Shown here one piece after another: positions 17,392 to 25,789 of a stretch of 62,926 nucleotides of DNA. How positions within the stretch are numbered: the first letter of the stretch is position 1; each line of letters opens with the position of its first letter. The translations under genes were made by a program, and so were the position numbers. Source of the DNA: Solobacterium sp. (GTDB lineage: Bacteria > Bacillota_I > Bacilli_A > Erysipelotrichales > Erysipelotrichaceae); NCBI GenBank assembly GCA_017469885.1, contig JAFUFO010000033.1, positions 1 to 62,926 of the forward strand. Direction: 5' to 3'. The notes under the pieces are model-generated. The model was not told the origin of the DNA. It saw only the letters and a program-made list of their open reading frames with translations, and made no database searches.

Positions 17392-18267
17392 TCATCCTCC
17401 GATCGACACAAAGTCATCTTCATACGGTTTCAGAACCTCCGGCTTCATTCCCTGTTCCGCTTCGTATCGGTAGTCCTTCTGAAGCTGGTGCCACTTCGTT
17501 TTTCCAAGGTTGTGATACGGCAGAAGGTTCACTGCCTTTACATGATGCGCTTTTGCGAAGGCAATGATCTCATTCAGGGCATTGTCGTTGAACCCCGGAA
17601 TTACCGGGACCCGCACAATCACATCCTGGGGACGCCGGTCACTCAGATACGTGAAGTTCTGTTTGATCAGCTCCCAGGAAGCACCTGTGGTTTCCTGCAG
17701 GATCTTCGGATCGGTATGCTTGATGTCAAACAGAAACAGATCGATATACGGCTCGCATGCCTTCAGATGTTCCGTCTCATACATGCCGGTCGTTTCCACT
17801 GCGGTATGCAGACCGGCTGCCTTTGCCTGTTTCAGAAGTGGTATGATCGCTTCTTTCTGAAACAGCGGTTCCCCGCCGGAGAAGGTCACGCCTCCCCCGC
17901 TTTCTTCGTAATAATCCCTGTCACGCAGAACCGTTTTGATGATCTCTTCTTCCTTCATCGCCGTTCCGTTGATCGACAGCGCTCCGGGAATGCAGTTTTC
18001 GACGCAGCGTCCGCATACCGTGCAGCGGCTGCGGTCCAGCTGATAGGTTCCGTTTTCAAACGATACCGCCTGATTCGGGCATACATGCATACAGGTCTCA
18101 CAGTGTTCGCACAGCCTCTCCTGATGCATGACGACCGGATTTACCGTCCAGGTCTCCGGATTGGCGCACCACGGACAGTGGAGCGGACATCCTTTGAGAA
18201 AGACCGTTGTGCGGATCCCGGGCCCGTCATGAATCGCAAAGCGCTCAATATTCGATACGTTAATCAT
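17392..18267 (-). CDS. Glycyl radical enzyme activase (radical SAM)
   Basis: Radical-SAM activating enzyme of 291 residues that installs the glycyl radical on its partner. Cys 27, 31 and 34 (CPLHCPWC) hold the radical-SAM cluster. Two ferredoxin motifs follow (CEHCETCMHVCP and CTVCGRCVENC), the insert seen in activases of dehydratase/lyase-type glycyl radical enzymes and absent from the classical PflA. The next conserved segment is VTFSGGEPLFQ. It overlaps the enzyme gene by 8 bases. Confidence 0.9.
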   Translation of the reverse strand: MINVSNIERFAIHDGPGIRTTVFLKGCPLHCPWCANPETWTVNPVVMHQERLCEHCETCMHVCPNQAVSFENGTYQLDRSRCTVCGRCVENCIPGALSINGTAMKEEEIIKTVLRDRDYYEESGGGVTFSGGEPLFQKEAIIPLLKQAKAAGLHTAVETTGMYETEHLKACEPYIDLFLFDIKHTDPKILQETTGASWELIKQNFTYLSDRRPQDVIVRVPVIPGFNDNALNEIIAFAKAHHVKAVNLLPYHNLGKTKWHQLQKDYRYEAEQGMKPEVLKPYEDDFVSIGG

Positions 18268-20533
18268 AGAGTTCCCTGCTTAACAGTTCTTCCTGTACAT
18301 GTTTGTCCAGGTCGACGAATACCGCGCTGTAGCCCGCAACCCGGACGATCAGATCCCGGTGGTTTTCCGGATGGATCATCGCATCCTCGAGTTCGCCCGG
18401 ATCCACGCAGGTCACCATCAGCTGGCATCCGCCCTTTTTGAAGTAGGTCTTCCACATGGCCCGGACCTTGGCTTCATCTTCCTTCATCATCCGCGGCGTG
18501 AACTTCATGTTCTGCACGCTGCCGGCATGATATTTCGCATCAAATTTCGCGAGGGAATTCATGCAGGCGGTGGGGCCGTTCTTTGCGGCGCCGCCGACCG
18601 GGTTGTTTGCCGGGTTCATATAGACGCCCTTCTTGCGGCCGTCGAGACTTGCGTCGGTCTGCAGGCCCCAGTCCGTATTGGTCTGGTTATTGGAAATGAC
18701 GATCAGGTAATATCCAAGTCCTGCGGCAATGCCGCGGTCCCGGATTCCCTTTGCGACATATTCATACAGATCATTGGCAAGGTCATCGACGTCTTCGATG
18801 TCATTGCCGTATTTCCCCTGCGCAAGCAGGTCTTTCTGAATCAGCGCATTTTCGCGGCCTTCAAAGTTGGCAAGCGCCGCATCATTGAGCTGTTTCAATG
18901 TATACTTCTTTTCTTCGAACACCAGTTTCCGGATCGCATACAGCGCATCGGAGGTATTGATGTTTCCGTAGGTTTCATTCGTTCCGCCGAGGATCTCCAC
19001 ACCGCCGTCCAACAGTGCCTTTCCCCGTCCGAGACAGTCATCCATCAGGATCGACGTGAACAGGAAGCTCACCTCCTGATTCATGATTTCATAGCTGTGC
19101 TTCTGCGCATCGATACTGAGGTCAAAGTAATAGTCGAGCAGTGCCTTGTACTGATCGTAGAACTCGTCAAAGGTTTTAAAGCTGTCCAGCGGCTTCACTT
19201 CCACCGGTCCGGCTTTATACACGCCGTCCATCGGATCTTTGCCTTCGTTCAATGCCAGCTGCAGGATCTTCAGCAGGTTGAGCAGTGTATTCGGCGTACC
19301 GACGCTCTTTCCCTGAATGACAAATTCCGTACATCCAAACGGGACATACTGTTCGGCGATTTCTCTCGGCAGACGCATTCCCCAGGCAACCGCATCCACA
19401 TTGACATCATCGTTGTATAACGTCGGATAGGTTGCGCCGGATGCCAGGCATTCATATGCCATGTCGAGAATATCCTTCGGGGTCGTATGGTCAAAGCGCA
19501 GGGTGAACTGCGGCTCCACATAACGTGTATTGCGGCAGACTTCCAGGCACAGTCGGGCAAACAGATCGCATGCCTCGGGGTCCGGTCTTCCCTGCCCGCC
19601 GACGATGATCCGGCCGTTGACGGTCGTCCGCCGGTTTTCAATCAGTGTCCATAAAGAATGCACGATCCGATACGCTTCCTCCCATGTCAGAGTTCCGTTA
19701 TCGAGATCCTGTTTCAGATACGGTCCAAGGACGATATCCAGCCGTCCGTAGTTGATACAGCCGGCACACAGCGCATACAACCACATCAGCTGCAGAGCCT
19801 GCCGGAAGGTCGCGGGTTTATGATCGAGCAGATAATCAAGATCTGCCTTCATCTGAAGCAGTTCTTTCATCCGTGCCACATCGGCATCTGCCATCGCCTG
19901 TTCGATCAGCTGAATCTGTTTTGTGATCACTTCCCGGAACAGTTCCACCGTGCCGATGCACGCATCCGTAAAGTCATTCCGGGGAGCTTTTTTTACTTCG
20001 TCCATCAGACCGCTGATACCGAGCTTCCCCAGTTTCTGATAATCCAGCATCATCCCGCTGAGACGGGCCGTTGCCATGAACGGATATTTGCAGTCGATGA
20101 ACCGTCCCGTTGTCGTATCGTTCAGCACATCCTGGCAGTAGATGGATTTGACATCATGGTCCTGCCAGAAGTCATAGAGTGCCATCACTCTTGCCTTATG
20201 TTCTTCGTCATCAAACTGTCCGGCAAATTTGCGGAGTTCATGAAATACACAGTAGTGGCCGACACCGCCGATGGAGGTGACAGAGCCAAAACCGATCGGC
20301 AGAAAATCCAGCCGGCCGGCAATCAGATCCTGATGTTCAATACTGCGGAACAGTGTCGGAAACAGCACCCGCAGGCAGTTGAGCTCGCGGTGTGCCTTGT
20401 CCAGGGATGCACTGTCCTGATAGGCCTTTGTATACGCCTCCATGAGACAGAGCTGTTCTTCCGGTGTTTTTTCCGGCGCAAGCCGTTTGGATACATTGAC
20501 GTTCTGCGCGCCTTCAATATTGATATGAGCCAT
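18260..20533 (-). CDS. Glycyl radical enzyme of the eliminase type (not classical PFL)
   Basis: Glycyl radical enzyme of 757 residues. The radical Gly is Gly 734 in VRVAGYSAVF and the thiyl-radical Cys is Cys 401 in PFGCTEF, with the partner Glu 403. Pyruvate formate-lyase carries two adjacent Cys here; this protein has one Cys and a GCxE motif, like glycerol/diol dehydratases, choline TMA-lyase, hydroxyproline dehydratase and isethionate lyase. The substrate is therefore probably a polyol, amino or sulfonated compound broken by elimination. The operon (with DeoR and NanE) points to a sugar-derived substrate. I cannot name it. First gene of the operon, with its own promoter and repeat array. 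Confidence 0.85.
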   Translation of the reverse strand: MAHINIEGAQNVNVSKRLAPEKTPEEQLCLMEAYTKAYQDSASLDKAHRELNCLRVLFPTLFRSIEHQDLIAGRLDFLPIGFGSVTSIGGVGHYCVFHELRKFAGQFDDEEHKARVMALYDFWQDHDVKSIYCQDVLNDTTTGRFIDCKYPFMATARLSGMMLDYQKLGKLGISGLMDEVKKAPRNDFTDACIGTVELFREVITKQIQLIEQAMADADVARMKELLQMKADLDYLLDHKPATFRQALQLMWLYALCAGCINYGRLDIVLGPYLKQDLDNGTLTWEEAYRIVHSLWTLIENRRTTVNGRIIVGGQGRPDPEACDLFARLCLEVCRNTRYVEPQFTLRFDHTTPKDILDMAYECLASGATYPTLYNDDVNVDAVAWGMRLPREIAEQYVPFGCTEFVIQGKSVGTPNTLLNLLKILQLALNEGKDPMDGVYKAGPVEVKPLDSFKTFDEFYDQYKALLDYYFDLSIDAQKHSYEIMNQEVSFLFTSILMDDCLGRGKALLDGGVEILGGTNETYGNINTSDALYAIRKLVFEEKKYTLKQLNDAALANFEGRENALIQKDLLAQGKYGNDIEDVDDLANDLYEYVAKGIRDRGIAAGLGYYLIVISNNQTNTDWGLQTDASLDGRKKGVYMNPANNPVGGAAKNGPTACMNSLAKFDAKYHAGSVQNMKFTPRMMKEDEAKVRAMWKTYFKKGGCQLMVTCVDPGELEDAMIHPENHRDLIVRVAGYSAVFVDLDKHVQEELLSRELYD

Positions 20534-20556
20534 ACCCGTTCCTCACTTACAGTTTC

Positions 20557-20617
20557 AGCATATCCCTCTTGCACAGAAAGTCAATCATTTTTATTCATAT
20601 TTGTTCATTTTTGTTCA
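20557..20617 (-). promoter_or_regulatory. Promoter and 10-bp-periodic DeoR-type operator array of the glycyl-radical operon
   Basis: On the minus strand a -35 TTGACT (20579-20584) and a -10 TATGCT (20557-20562) are separated by 16 bases. Directly upstream and running into the -35 are tandem 10-base units TGAACAAAAA, TGAACAAATA, TGAATAAAAA and a decayed TGATTGACTT, covering 20578-20617. DeoR-family repressors often bind such helically phased direct repeats, so this is probably the site of the regulator encoded at 16618-17388. Confidence 0.7.
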
Positions 20618-20626
20618 CATTTGAAT

Positions 20627-20660
20627 TAAAAAAAACTCCGGTCCCAACACGGAACCGAAG
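20627..20660 (-). terminator. Terminator of the tlpA-like gene
   Basis: A 10-bp stem with two G-U pairs (CTTCGGTTCC / GGGACCGGAG on the minus strand) is followed by eight T. Confidence 0.9.
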
Positions 20661-20684
20661 CCATTACATGTTCAACAATCCGGC

Positions 20685-21197
20685 TTACTGCACTGCCGCA
20701 AGCGCCTTTTCAATTGCGGCTTTATAATTCTCCTTCGGCTGTGCACCGACGATCGCATCGCCGATCGTCTTTCCGTCGGAGCCCACAAAGTAGGTGATCG
20801 GTGTCGCCGGGCTGCTCAGAATCTTGGAGTCGCCCCAGTGAATCAGGTTCTTGTACGTAACGCCGGTGGTATTCACAATGTCCATCGCATCCTTCATCAG
20901 ATCTTTCTGGTCCAGTGAGGTGATGTCATTTACAACACCGACGATTTCCACGCCCTGTGTGGACATCTCCTTGTTCAGCTCTTCAAGATCCGGCATTTCA
21001 TCCACGCAGCCGCTGCAGGTGGTTGCCCAGACGTTGACCATGGTCACCTTGTTTGCGCCGAACAGTTCACTGCTCGAATAGGTGTTTCCGTTGAGATCCT
21101 GGGCGGCGTCAAACTTCACCTCCGTACCGGCCTCAGTTCCGCATCCTCCAAGCATCAGCATCATCGCCGCGATCATTACAGTTAAGATTTTTTTCAT
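20685..21197 (-). CDS. TlpA/ResA-like thioredoxin-fold lipoprotein
   Basis: Extracytoplasmic thiol-disulfide protein of 170 residues. Lipobox MLGGC sits near residue 19. The thioredoxin fold follows with the redox motif CSGC in WATTCSGCVDEMP (about 59-62) and the cis-Pro in SPATPITYFV. It starts within the stop of the membrane 4Fe-4S gene (4-base overlap), so the two work together, probably passing electrons from the membrane Fe-S protein to extracellular thiols or reductases. Confidence 0.85.
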   Translation of the reverse strand: MKKILTVMIAAMMLMLGGCGTEAGTEVKFDAAQDLNGNTYSSSELFGANKVTMVNVWATTCSGCVDEMPDLEELNKEMSTQGVEIVGVVNDITSLDQKDLMKDAMDIVNTTGVTYKNLIHWGDSKILSSPATPITYFVGSDGKTIGDAIVGAQPKENYKAAIEKALAAVQ

Positions 21198-22084
21198 GAC
21201 ATTTCTCCTTTCAGTTCCCCCTTTTCAGGCTTTATTTCCTTAATGCCAAATGAAAGCGCATGTTTCGGACATGCATTGATGCACTCGCCGCAGCGGATGC
21301 ATTCCATACTGTTGGGACGAAGGCTTGGATTGACATTCATCCCGCACTTTGAAGCACAGATCCCGCAGTGCACACAGGCCTCCTCATCCAGCCGCATCCT
21401 TACAAGACTCGCATTCTGGAACAGCGAGTAGAATGCGCCGAGCGGACAGATGTATTTGCAGAAGGGACGGTAGGTCGTCATTGATGCAATGATGCACACA
21501 ATCAGAATGAAGAATTTCCAGCGGAACAGCCAGCCGAGCGACTGCCGCATGAGCGGATTGAGCAGTACGAGCGGAATCCCGCCTTCCAGTGTGCCGACCG
21601 GACAGACGTACTTGCAGAAGAACGGATATCCGGTATTCAGTTCACTCCGGAAGAAGAACGGAAGCAAGAATACGAATACCGATAACATCACGTACTTCAG
21701 ATACCGCAGGGCATGATCAATCTTCTCCGGCACCTTGATCTTCGGAACCGGAATCTTATAAAGAAGTTCCTGGATCAGTCCGAAGAGGCACAGCCAGCCG
21801 CACACAAACCGTCCGGCCAGGAAGCCGATGGCGGAAAGATAGCCGACAACGTAGAACGAAAACTTCCGCTGCCGCCCGTCAAATACCGCCTGCATGGCAC
21901 CGATCGGACAGGCACCGAGGGCACCCGGACAGGAATAGCAGTTCATGCCCGGAACACAGAAGCGCTTCAGCGGTCCTGTGTAGATCGCCGGTCCGCCCGG
22001 CAGAAATCCCCTTACATATGCGTTTGAAAGAATCCCCCATCCGGCCTGGATGAAGGTGCGTCTGCGATTATGCTTCTCAGCCAA
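21194..22084 (-). CDS. NapH-like polytopic membrane 4Fe-4S protein
   Basis: Membrane electron-transfer protein of 296 residues. The start is TTG at 22084 (GGAGTG 11 bases upstream, inside the preceding small gene). Several membrane helices carry CysxxxCys motifs of the NapH/RdxA type: CGWLC, CKYVCPVG and CKYICPLG. The C-terminus has two ferredoxin-type clusters (CVHCGICASKC, CIRCGECINACP). An N-terminal CxxCPGALGACPIGA also fits a cluster. It probably moves electrons between an internal donor and outer proteins such as TlpA or the secreted FMN reductase encoded just upstream. Confidence 0.85.
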   Translation of the reverse strand: MAEKHNRRRTFIQAGWGILSNAYVRGFLPGGPAIYTGPLKRFCVPGMNCYSCPGALGACPIGAMQAVFDGRQRKFSFYVVGYLSAIGFLAGRFVCGWLCLFGLIQELLYKIPVPKIKVPEKIDHALRYLKYVMLSVFVFLLPFFFRSELNTGYPFFCKYVCPVGTLEGGIPLVLLNPLMRQSLGWLFRWKFFILIVCIIASMTTYRPFCKYICPLGAFYSLFQNASLVRMRLDEEACVHCGICASKCGMNVNPSLRPNSMECIRCGECINACPKHALSFGIKEIKPEKGELKGEMS

Positions 22085-22226
22085 GGCCGATACACTCCAT
22101 ACAGATATTGACTGCTTTCTTCAGGACGATATCCGTCTCGCCGCGCACCGCACCGAACGCACAAAATGCGATAGCCGCCGCAAGCAGGATATACGTCACC
22201 GCAGTCGGAACGCGCCGTCTGTTCAT
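22077..22226 (-). CDS. CD1871A-family CXXC small membrane protein
   Basis: A 49-residue gene. ATG at 22226 follows GGGAGG by 7 bases. The product has a basic start (MNRRR), one membrane helix (about 9-26) and the ending KKAVNICMECIGLG, which I recognise as the hallmark of the CD1871A family of CXXC peptides in Bacillota. It overlaps the TTG start of the membrane 4Fe-4S gene by 8 bases, so the two are translationally coupled. The family commonly sits beside such Fe-S/TlpA modules; its function is unknown to me. Confidence 0.8.
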   Translation of the reverse strand: MNRRRVPTAVTYILLAAAIAFCAFGAVRGETDIVLKKAVNICMECIGLG

Positions 22227-22340
22227 GTTTCATTCCTCCCCCGACAGATCGATTGACGTACCCGCTGTAAAACCCTTTATTTAATCTTAATTATAGTCTT
22301 TTTCCCATGTGACAGCACAAAAAGCACTATACAAAGCATT

Positions 22341-22377
22341 AAAAAACAGGCCCTGCACATAATGCACAGCACCTGTC
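22341..22377 (-). terminator. Terminator of the first FMN/FAD reductase gene
   Basis: ACAGG and CCTGT arms enclose an inner CTGTGCA/TGTGCAG stem. On the minus strand TTTTTT follows. It separates the reductase from the CD1871A/4Fe-4S/TlpA operon, which must have its own promoter. Confidence 0.75.
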
Positions 22378-22407
22378 AGCGTATTTTAACTGTGAATCCG
22401 GGATCTG

Positions 22408-24201
22408 TTATTTCGATGCATTCTCACCGGCAATACGTCCGAAGACCACGAAGTCTGCGACCGCATTTCCGCCGAGACGATTGCCGCCGTGCACGCCGCC
22501 GGTAACTTCACCTGCCGCATAGAGGTCCGGGATGACATTTCCGTCGGTACCGATGACTTCCGCTTCCGGATTGATCTTTACGCCGCCCATGCAGTGATGG
22601 ATACCCGGCGCGATCTTGACCGCATAGTACGGTGCGTGAGACATATCCGTCAGAAGCGCATCGAAGCCTTCTCTGCCGAATTCCTCATCCTTCTCCGCTT
22701 CGCAGGATGCGGTCCAGGTATCGAGGGTTTCCTGAAGCGTTGCTTCATCAACTTCCATCAGCTTGGCAAGATCCGCAACGGTGTCGCACTGGATCATGAA
22801 GCCCTTGGAAATGTACTTTTCAATAACGGTGGATTCTACCTTCATCGCTTCATCCGCAAGCAGCCATGCATAACTGTCCGGCTGTTCAATGATATGACCG
22901 GAGACAACATCACGGGTCAAAATCTCATTGCAGAAACGCTTGCCTTCCTTGTTGATGAGGATTGCACCGTCACCGCGCAGGGATTCGGAAATGAGGGAGC
23001 CGTCTGCCTGAACAACGGTCGGATGGATCTGGATCTGTTCGAGATCGACGAAGTCCGCGCCGATTGCCTCGAGGAAGGCAATCGCATCACCGGTGATCGT
23101 CGGCGCATTGGTGGATACGTAGCCCTTGAGGTCCGGACGATACTTGACGATGAGATCCGGATTGGAGCCGAAGCCGCCGGTCGCGATAACAACATTGTCT
23201 GCCTTTACGGTAATGCTGTTGCCGTCAGCGCCGACCGCATGGAGACCGACTGCCTTGCCGTCTTCGACAAGCACTTCGTCAACCTTTGCGTTATAGATGA
23301 TCTCCACGCCGAGATCATTGCATGTGGAGGTGAGATGTTCTACAAGGTAAGCACCGACGGAGAGAATCTTTCCTTCGTCGTTGACCGGACGATGCTGACG
23401 CATTGCGGATGCGCCGCCCGCAAGACCGATGTTGCTGAGCGGAGCGCCGATGGAATCGAGCCAGTCGATTGCCGCGGAGGAATTCTCTGCCAGAGTATGG
23501 ACAAGATCCGGATCGTTGAGATCATGGCCGCCCTTCATCGTATCTTCGTAGTACAGTTCGGCAGAGTCTTCAATGCCCTGTTCTGCCTGATAATGGGTAT
23601 CTGCCGCATTCATACCGCCGGTCGCATAGCTGGAGTTGCCGCCGGAAACAGCTGCCTTTTCGAGAATGATGACTTTCTTTCCGTTCTGCGCTGCTGTAAT
23701 AGCGGCAGTCATGCCTGCACCGCCGGCACCGGCGATAACGACATCCGCTTCGGTATCAATATCTTCCGCGACAGTCTCGACCGCCTTGGATTCCAGGGAT
23801 GCAGGATCTGCGCCGGCCTGGGTAATGCAGTCATTGAGTGCTGTGAAGAATGCGGTGGAAGTAACGGTCGCACCGCTGATCATGTCAATGTTCGGAGACT
23901 GTGCCGCAAGCACCTTCTCTACAAGCTGCGGGAGTGCTGCGCCGCCTACCGTCGGTGTTTCACCGTCAGCGGTGTATTCGATGGATTCAATCGCGTTGTC
24001 CGACATTGTGACGGACAGTTTTACAGGATTGCCTGCGCCGCCGAAACCTTCTGCCTGCGCTTCATACGTACCGGCATTGAACAATGCCCCTTCCGGTGCA
24101 GGTTCTGCCGCACCGCCTTTGCCGGACGGAATCAGGTTTGCGCATCCCAGCAGGACCGCAAGGACAAAGATTCCGATCAGCGCCAGATTTTTCTTTTTCA
24201 T
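22408..24201 (-). CDS. Secreted FMN-binding, FAD-dependent reductase (fumarate reductase-like)
   Basis: Lipoprotein reductase of 597 residues. Lipobox VLLGC puts the lipid on Cys 20. Residues 40-125 are an FMN-binding domain with the flavinylation motif DMISGAT, Thr 112 being the expected covalent FMN site (attached by ApbE, not in the window). From about 155 comes a flavocytochrome-c/fumarate-reductase FAD domain (GAGGAGMTAA), ending with AAGEVTGGVHGGNRLGGNA. There is no CxxCH haem motif, so it belongs to the haem-free family that uses enoates such as fumarate, urocanate or caffeate-like acids as respiratory electron acceptors. The acceptor is not predictable here. Confidence 0.87.
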   Translation of the reverse strand: MKKKNLALIGIFVLAVLLGCANLIPSGKGGAAEPAPEGALFNAGTYEAQAEGFGGAGNPVKLSVTMSDNAIESIEYTADGETPTVGGAALPQLVEKVLAAQSPNIDMISGATVTSTAFFTALNDCITQAGADPASLESKAVETVAEDIDTEADVVIAGAGGAGMTAAITAAQNGKKVIILEKAAVSGGNSSYATGGMNAADTHYQAEQGIEDSAELYYEDTMKGGHDLNDPDLVHTLAENSSAAIDWLDSIGAPLSNIGLAGGASAMRQHRPVNDEGKILSVGAYLVEHLTSTCNDLGVEIIYNAKVDEVLVEDGKAVGLHAVGADGNSITVKADNVVIATGGFGSNPDLIVKYRPDLKGYVSTNAPTITGDAIAFLEAIGADFVDLEQIQIHPTVVQADGSLISESLRGDGAILINKEGKRFCNEILTRDVVSGHIIEQPDSYAWLLADEAMKVESTVIEKYISKGFMIQCDTVADLAKLMEVDEATLQETLDTWTASCEAEKDEEFGREGFDALLTDMSHAPYYAVKIAPGIHHCMGGVKINPEAEVIGTDGNVIPDLYAAGEVTGGVHGGNRLGGNAVADFVVFGRIAGENASK

Positions 24202-24327
24202 TTGTTTTCCCTTTCTGAGTCAGTGATTTAATGCATGCTTATGATATCAGAAGAAACTGTATATCTCTTCTGTTTTGTAACTATTGTACATTCTCATATG
24301 CCTCTGCAAACAGGAAATCACATGAAA

Positions 24328-24348
24328 GGCTGTCCTGCACGGACAACC
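24328..24348 (-). terminator. Hairpin after the sugar-acid kinase gene
   Basis: GGTTGTCC / GGACAGCC arms (one G-U pair) with a 5-base loop; the tail on the minus strand is weak (TTTC). Confidence 0.5.
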
Positions 24349-24364
24349 CTTCGTTTGGTACGTC

Positions 24365-25789
24365 TTATTTTGCCGTAAGAATCTCCACAGCGATCCGCAG
24401 TGTCTGTTCATCACCGGTGTTTCCCGGGAAGATGACATACGGTGTCTTCGGGAATTTGGATTCTTCTCCGGTCTGCCATACCGGAATACCCGGCTGGATC
24501 TGACCGAGGACATTGGCACGTTTTACCGCAAGTGCCTTGGTTCCGACATCGGAAGAAGTAATTCCGCCCTTTGCGATGACAAATGCCGGGGTGATGGACA
24601 GTCGTCCGACCAGACTCTGTACACCGTCGGAAATCTTTACACTGCGTACCAGTGCGGATTCCTTGGTATCATTTTCCACTTCCAGCAGTTTCCGGCAGGT
24701 ATAGCACACCGCTGTCTTACCGCTGCGGATGATTTCTTCTTCCGCTTTGACACAGCGGTCAACTTCCGCATAGAACGCTTCATCGCCTTCGAGCACCAGA
24801 TTGGAGTTGAATTCCACCGGCACCACATTGTCGAGCTTCAGAAGCTCATTGAGCTGTGCAGTAGTCTTTCCGGTATGGGAGCCGACCACGACAACTCCGC
24901 CGAAGTCGGTAGTCAGTGTGACCATATCCTTACGTGTAAGCAGCGGCTTGTCGGAGATGCCTCCCATGACTTTGACCAGTCCTGCGGCAGTCCGGAACAT
25001 ATACCGTTTCCCCTGCTTCATTGCCCGGTACAGCGCGGTCGCAAATACCTTGATGTCGCAGTAATCCACCGCATTGACACAGATCTTGTTGAAATCAGAG
25101 ACCGCGAGAAGCTGTTCGGTGATTCTGTCATAATTGCATGCGCGCAGGTCATCGAGCGAGATGCACGTGACATCCGCCGCTTTATACGCGCCGCCGGTCT
25201 TCTCCTCCACATACTCGGGAATCGAGGAATGGGAGTAACCGAAGGTGCGGTCCTTTGCGAATTCGGTTTCGGCAGCCGGGACGAGTTCATCGCCCTGCTT
25301 TACGTAGTGAACATTGCCAATCGTGAAGCGGCCGCCCTCCTTGAAGAACGGACACATGACTTCACCGTCGAGATGCTTGCCGTCGGCTTCCATGCCTTCC
25401 TTCAGCAGCTGCGGCTCGAGCGGATAATGCCCGCGCAGTGTGGAGTCGGAACGGCTCATGATCATATAGTCTCTGCCGGTTGCCTTTGCGGCTGCGGCGA
25501 TATTCGCGGCCATTTCCTTATGTGCCTTTGTGGTCTCCTCCACGGTCAGTCCGCGGCTGTTGGTCAGAATATAGAAGACCTTGTTTTCTTCTTTGAATCC
25601 GGCGGTAATGCTCTCAACACTCCAGTCGGTATAGACGGAGATATCATGGACGGTCTGTACGCCGGTCGGGTCATCATCAAGGACGACAATCTTCTGATCG
25701 TTATCCGCAATCTCCTTCATCAGGAGTTCATCGATCTTTGCTTCATCCACTGCCGGGAAGCGGTTCACTTCATCTGCCGGAAGTCTCAT
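24365..25789 (-). CDS. Four-carbon acid sugar kinase family protein (OtnK/DenK/DUF1537-like)
   Basis: ATP-dependent kinase of 474 residues for four-carbon sugar acids such as 3-oxo-tetronate, D-threonate or D-erythronate. Family motifs are clear: LDDDPTGVQT (about 38-47), SRSDSTLRGHYPLE, GSHTGKTT near 305, AKGGITSSDVG near 410 and FPGNTGD near 455. It overlaps the dehydrogenase gene by four bases. Kinase plus beta-hydroxyacid dehydrogenase is the known pairing for tetronate breakdown. No aldolase or isomerase of that pathway is in the window, so the route is incomplete here. Confidence 0.88.
   Translation of the reverse strand: MRLPADEVNRFPAVDEAKIDELLMKEIADNDQKIVVLDDDPTGVQTVHDISVYTDWSVESITAGFKEENKVFYILTNSRGLTVEETTKAHKEMAANIAAAAKATGRDYMIMSRSDSTLRGHYPLEPQLLKEGMEADGKHLDGEVMCPFFKEGGRFTIGNVHYVKQGDELVPAAETEFAKDRTFGYSHSSIPEYVEEKTGGAYKAADVTCISLDDLRACNYDRITEQLLAVSDFNKICVNAVDYCDIKVFATALYRAMKQGKRYMFRTAAGLVKVMGGISDKPLLTRKDMVTLTTDFGGVVVVGSHTGKTTAQLNELLKLDNVVPVEFNSNLVLEGDEAFYAEVDRCVKAEEEIIRSGKTAVCYTCRKLLEVENDTKESALVRSVKISDGVQSLVGRLSITPAFVIAKGGITSSDVGTKALAVKRANVLGQIQPGIPVWQTGEESKFPKTPYVIFPGNTGDEQTLRIAVEILTAK

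Noticed and set aside
17392-20533. Pyruvate formate-lyase and PflA
   Set aside because: The enzyme has one active-site Cys with GCTE instead of the Cys-Cys of PFL, and the activase carries the two extra clusters of the eliminase group.
20578-20627. CRISPR-like repeats
   Set aside because: The repeats are contiguous 10-base units without spacers and sit on a promoter, so an operator array explains them. No CRISPR array or cas gene was seen in the window.
18299-20629. Two long plus-strand frames opposite the glycyl radical enzyme
   Set aside because: Both are mirror frames of a gene with intact Gly-radical and thiyl-Cys motifs.
22012-22233. 73-codon minus-strand frame at the CD1871A gene
   Set aside because: The overlapping 49-codon frame has the better ribosome site, a membrane helix and the recognisable ICMECIGLG ending.
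22489-24231. Open frame of 580 codons on the plus strand across the first FMN/FAD reductase
   Set aside because: Antisense to a gene with flavinylation and FAD motifs; its own translation shows repetitive Cys/Arg/Asp composition and no domain.
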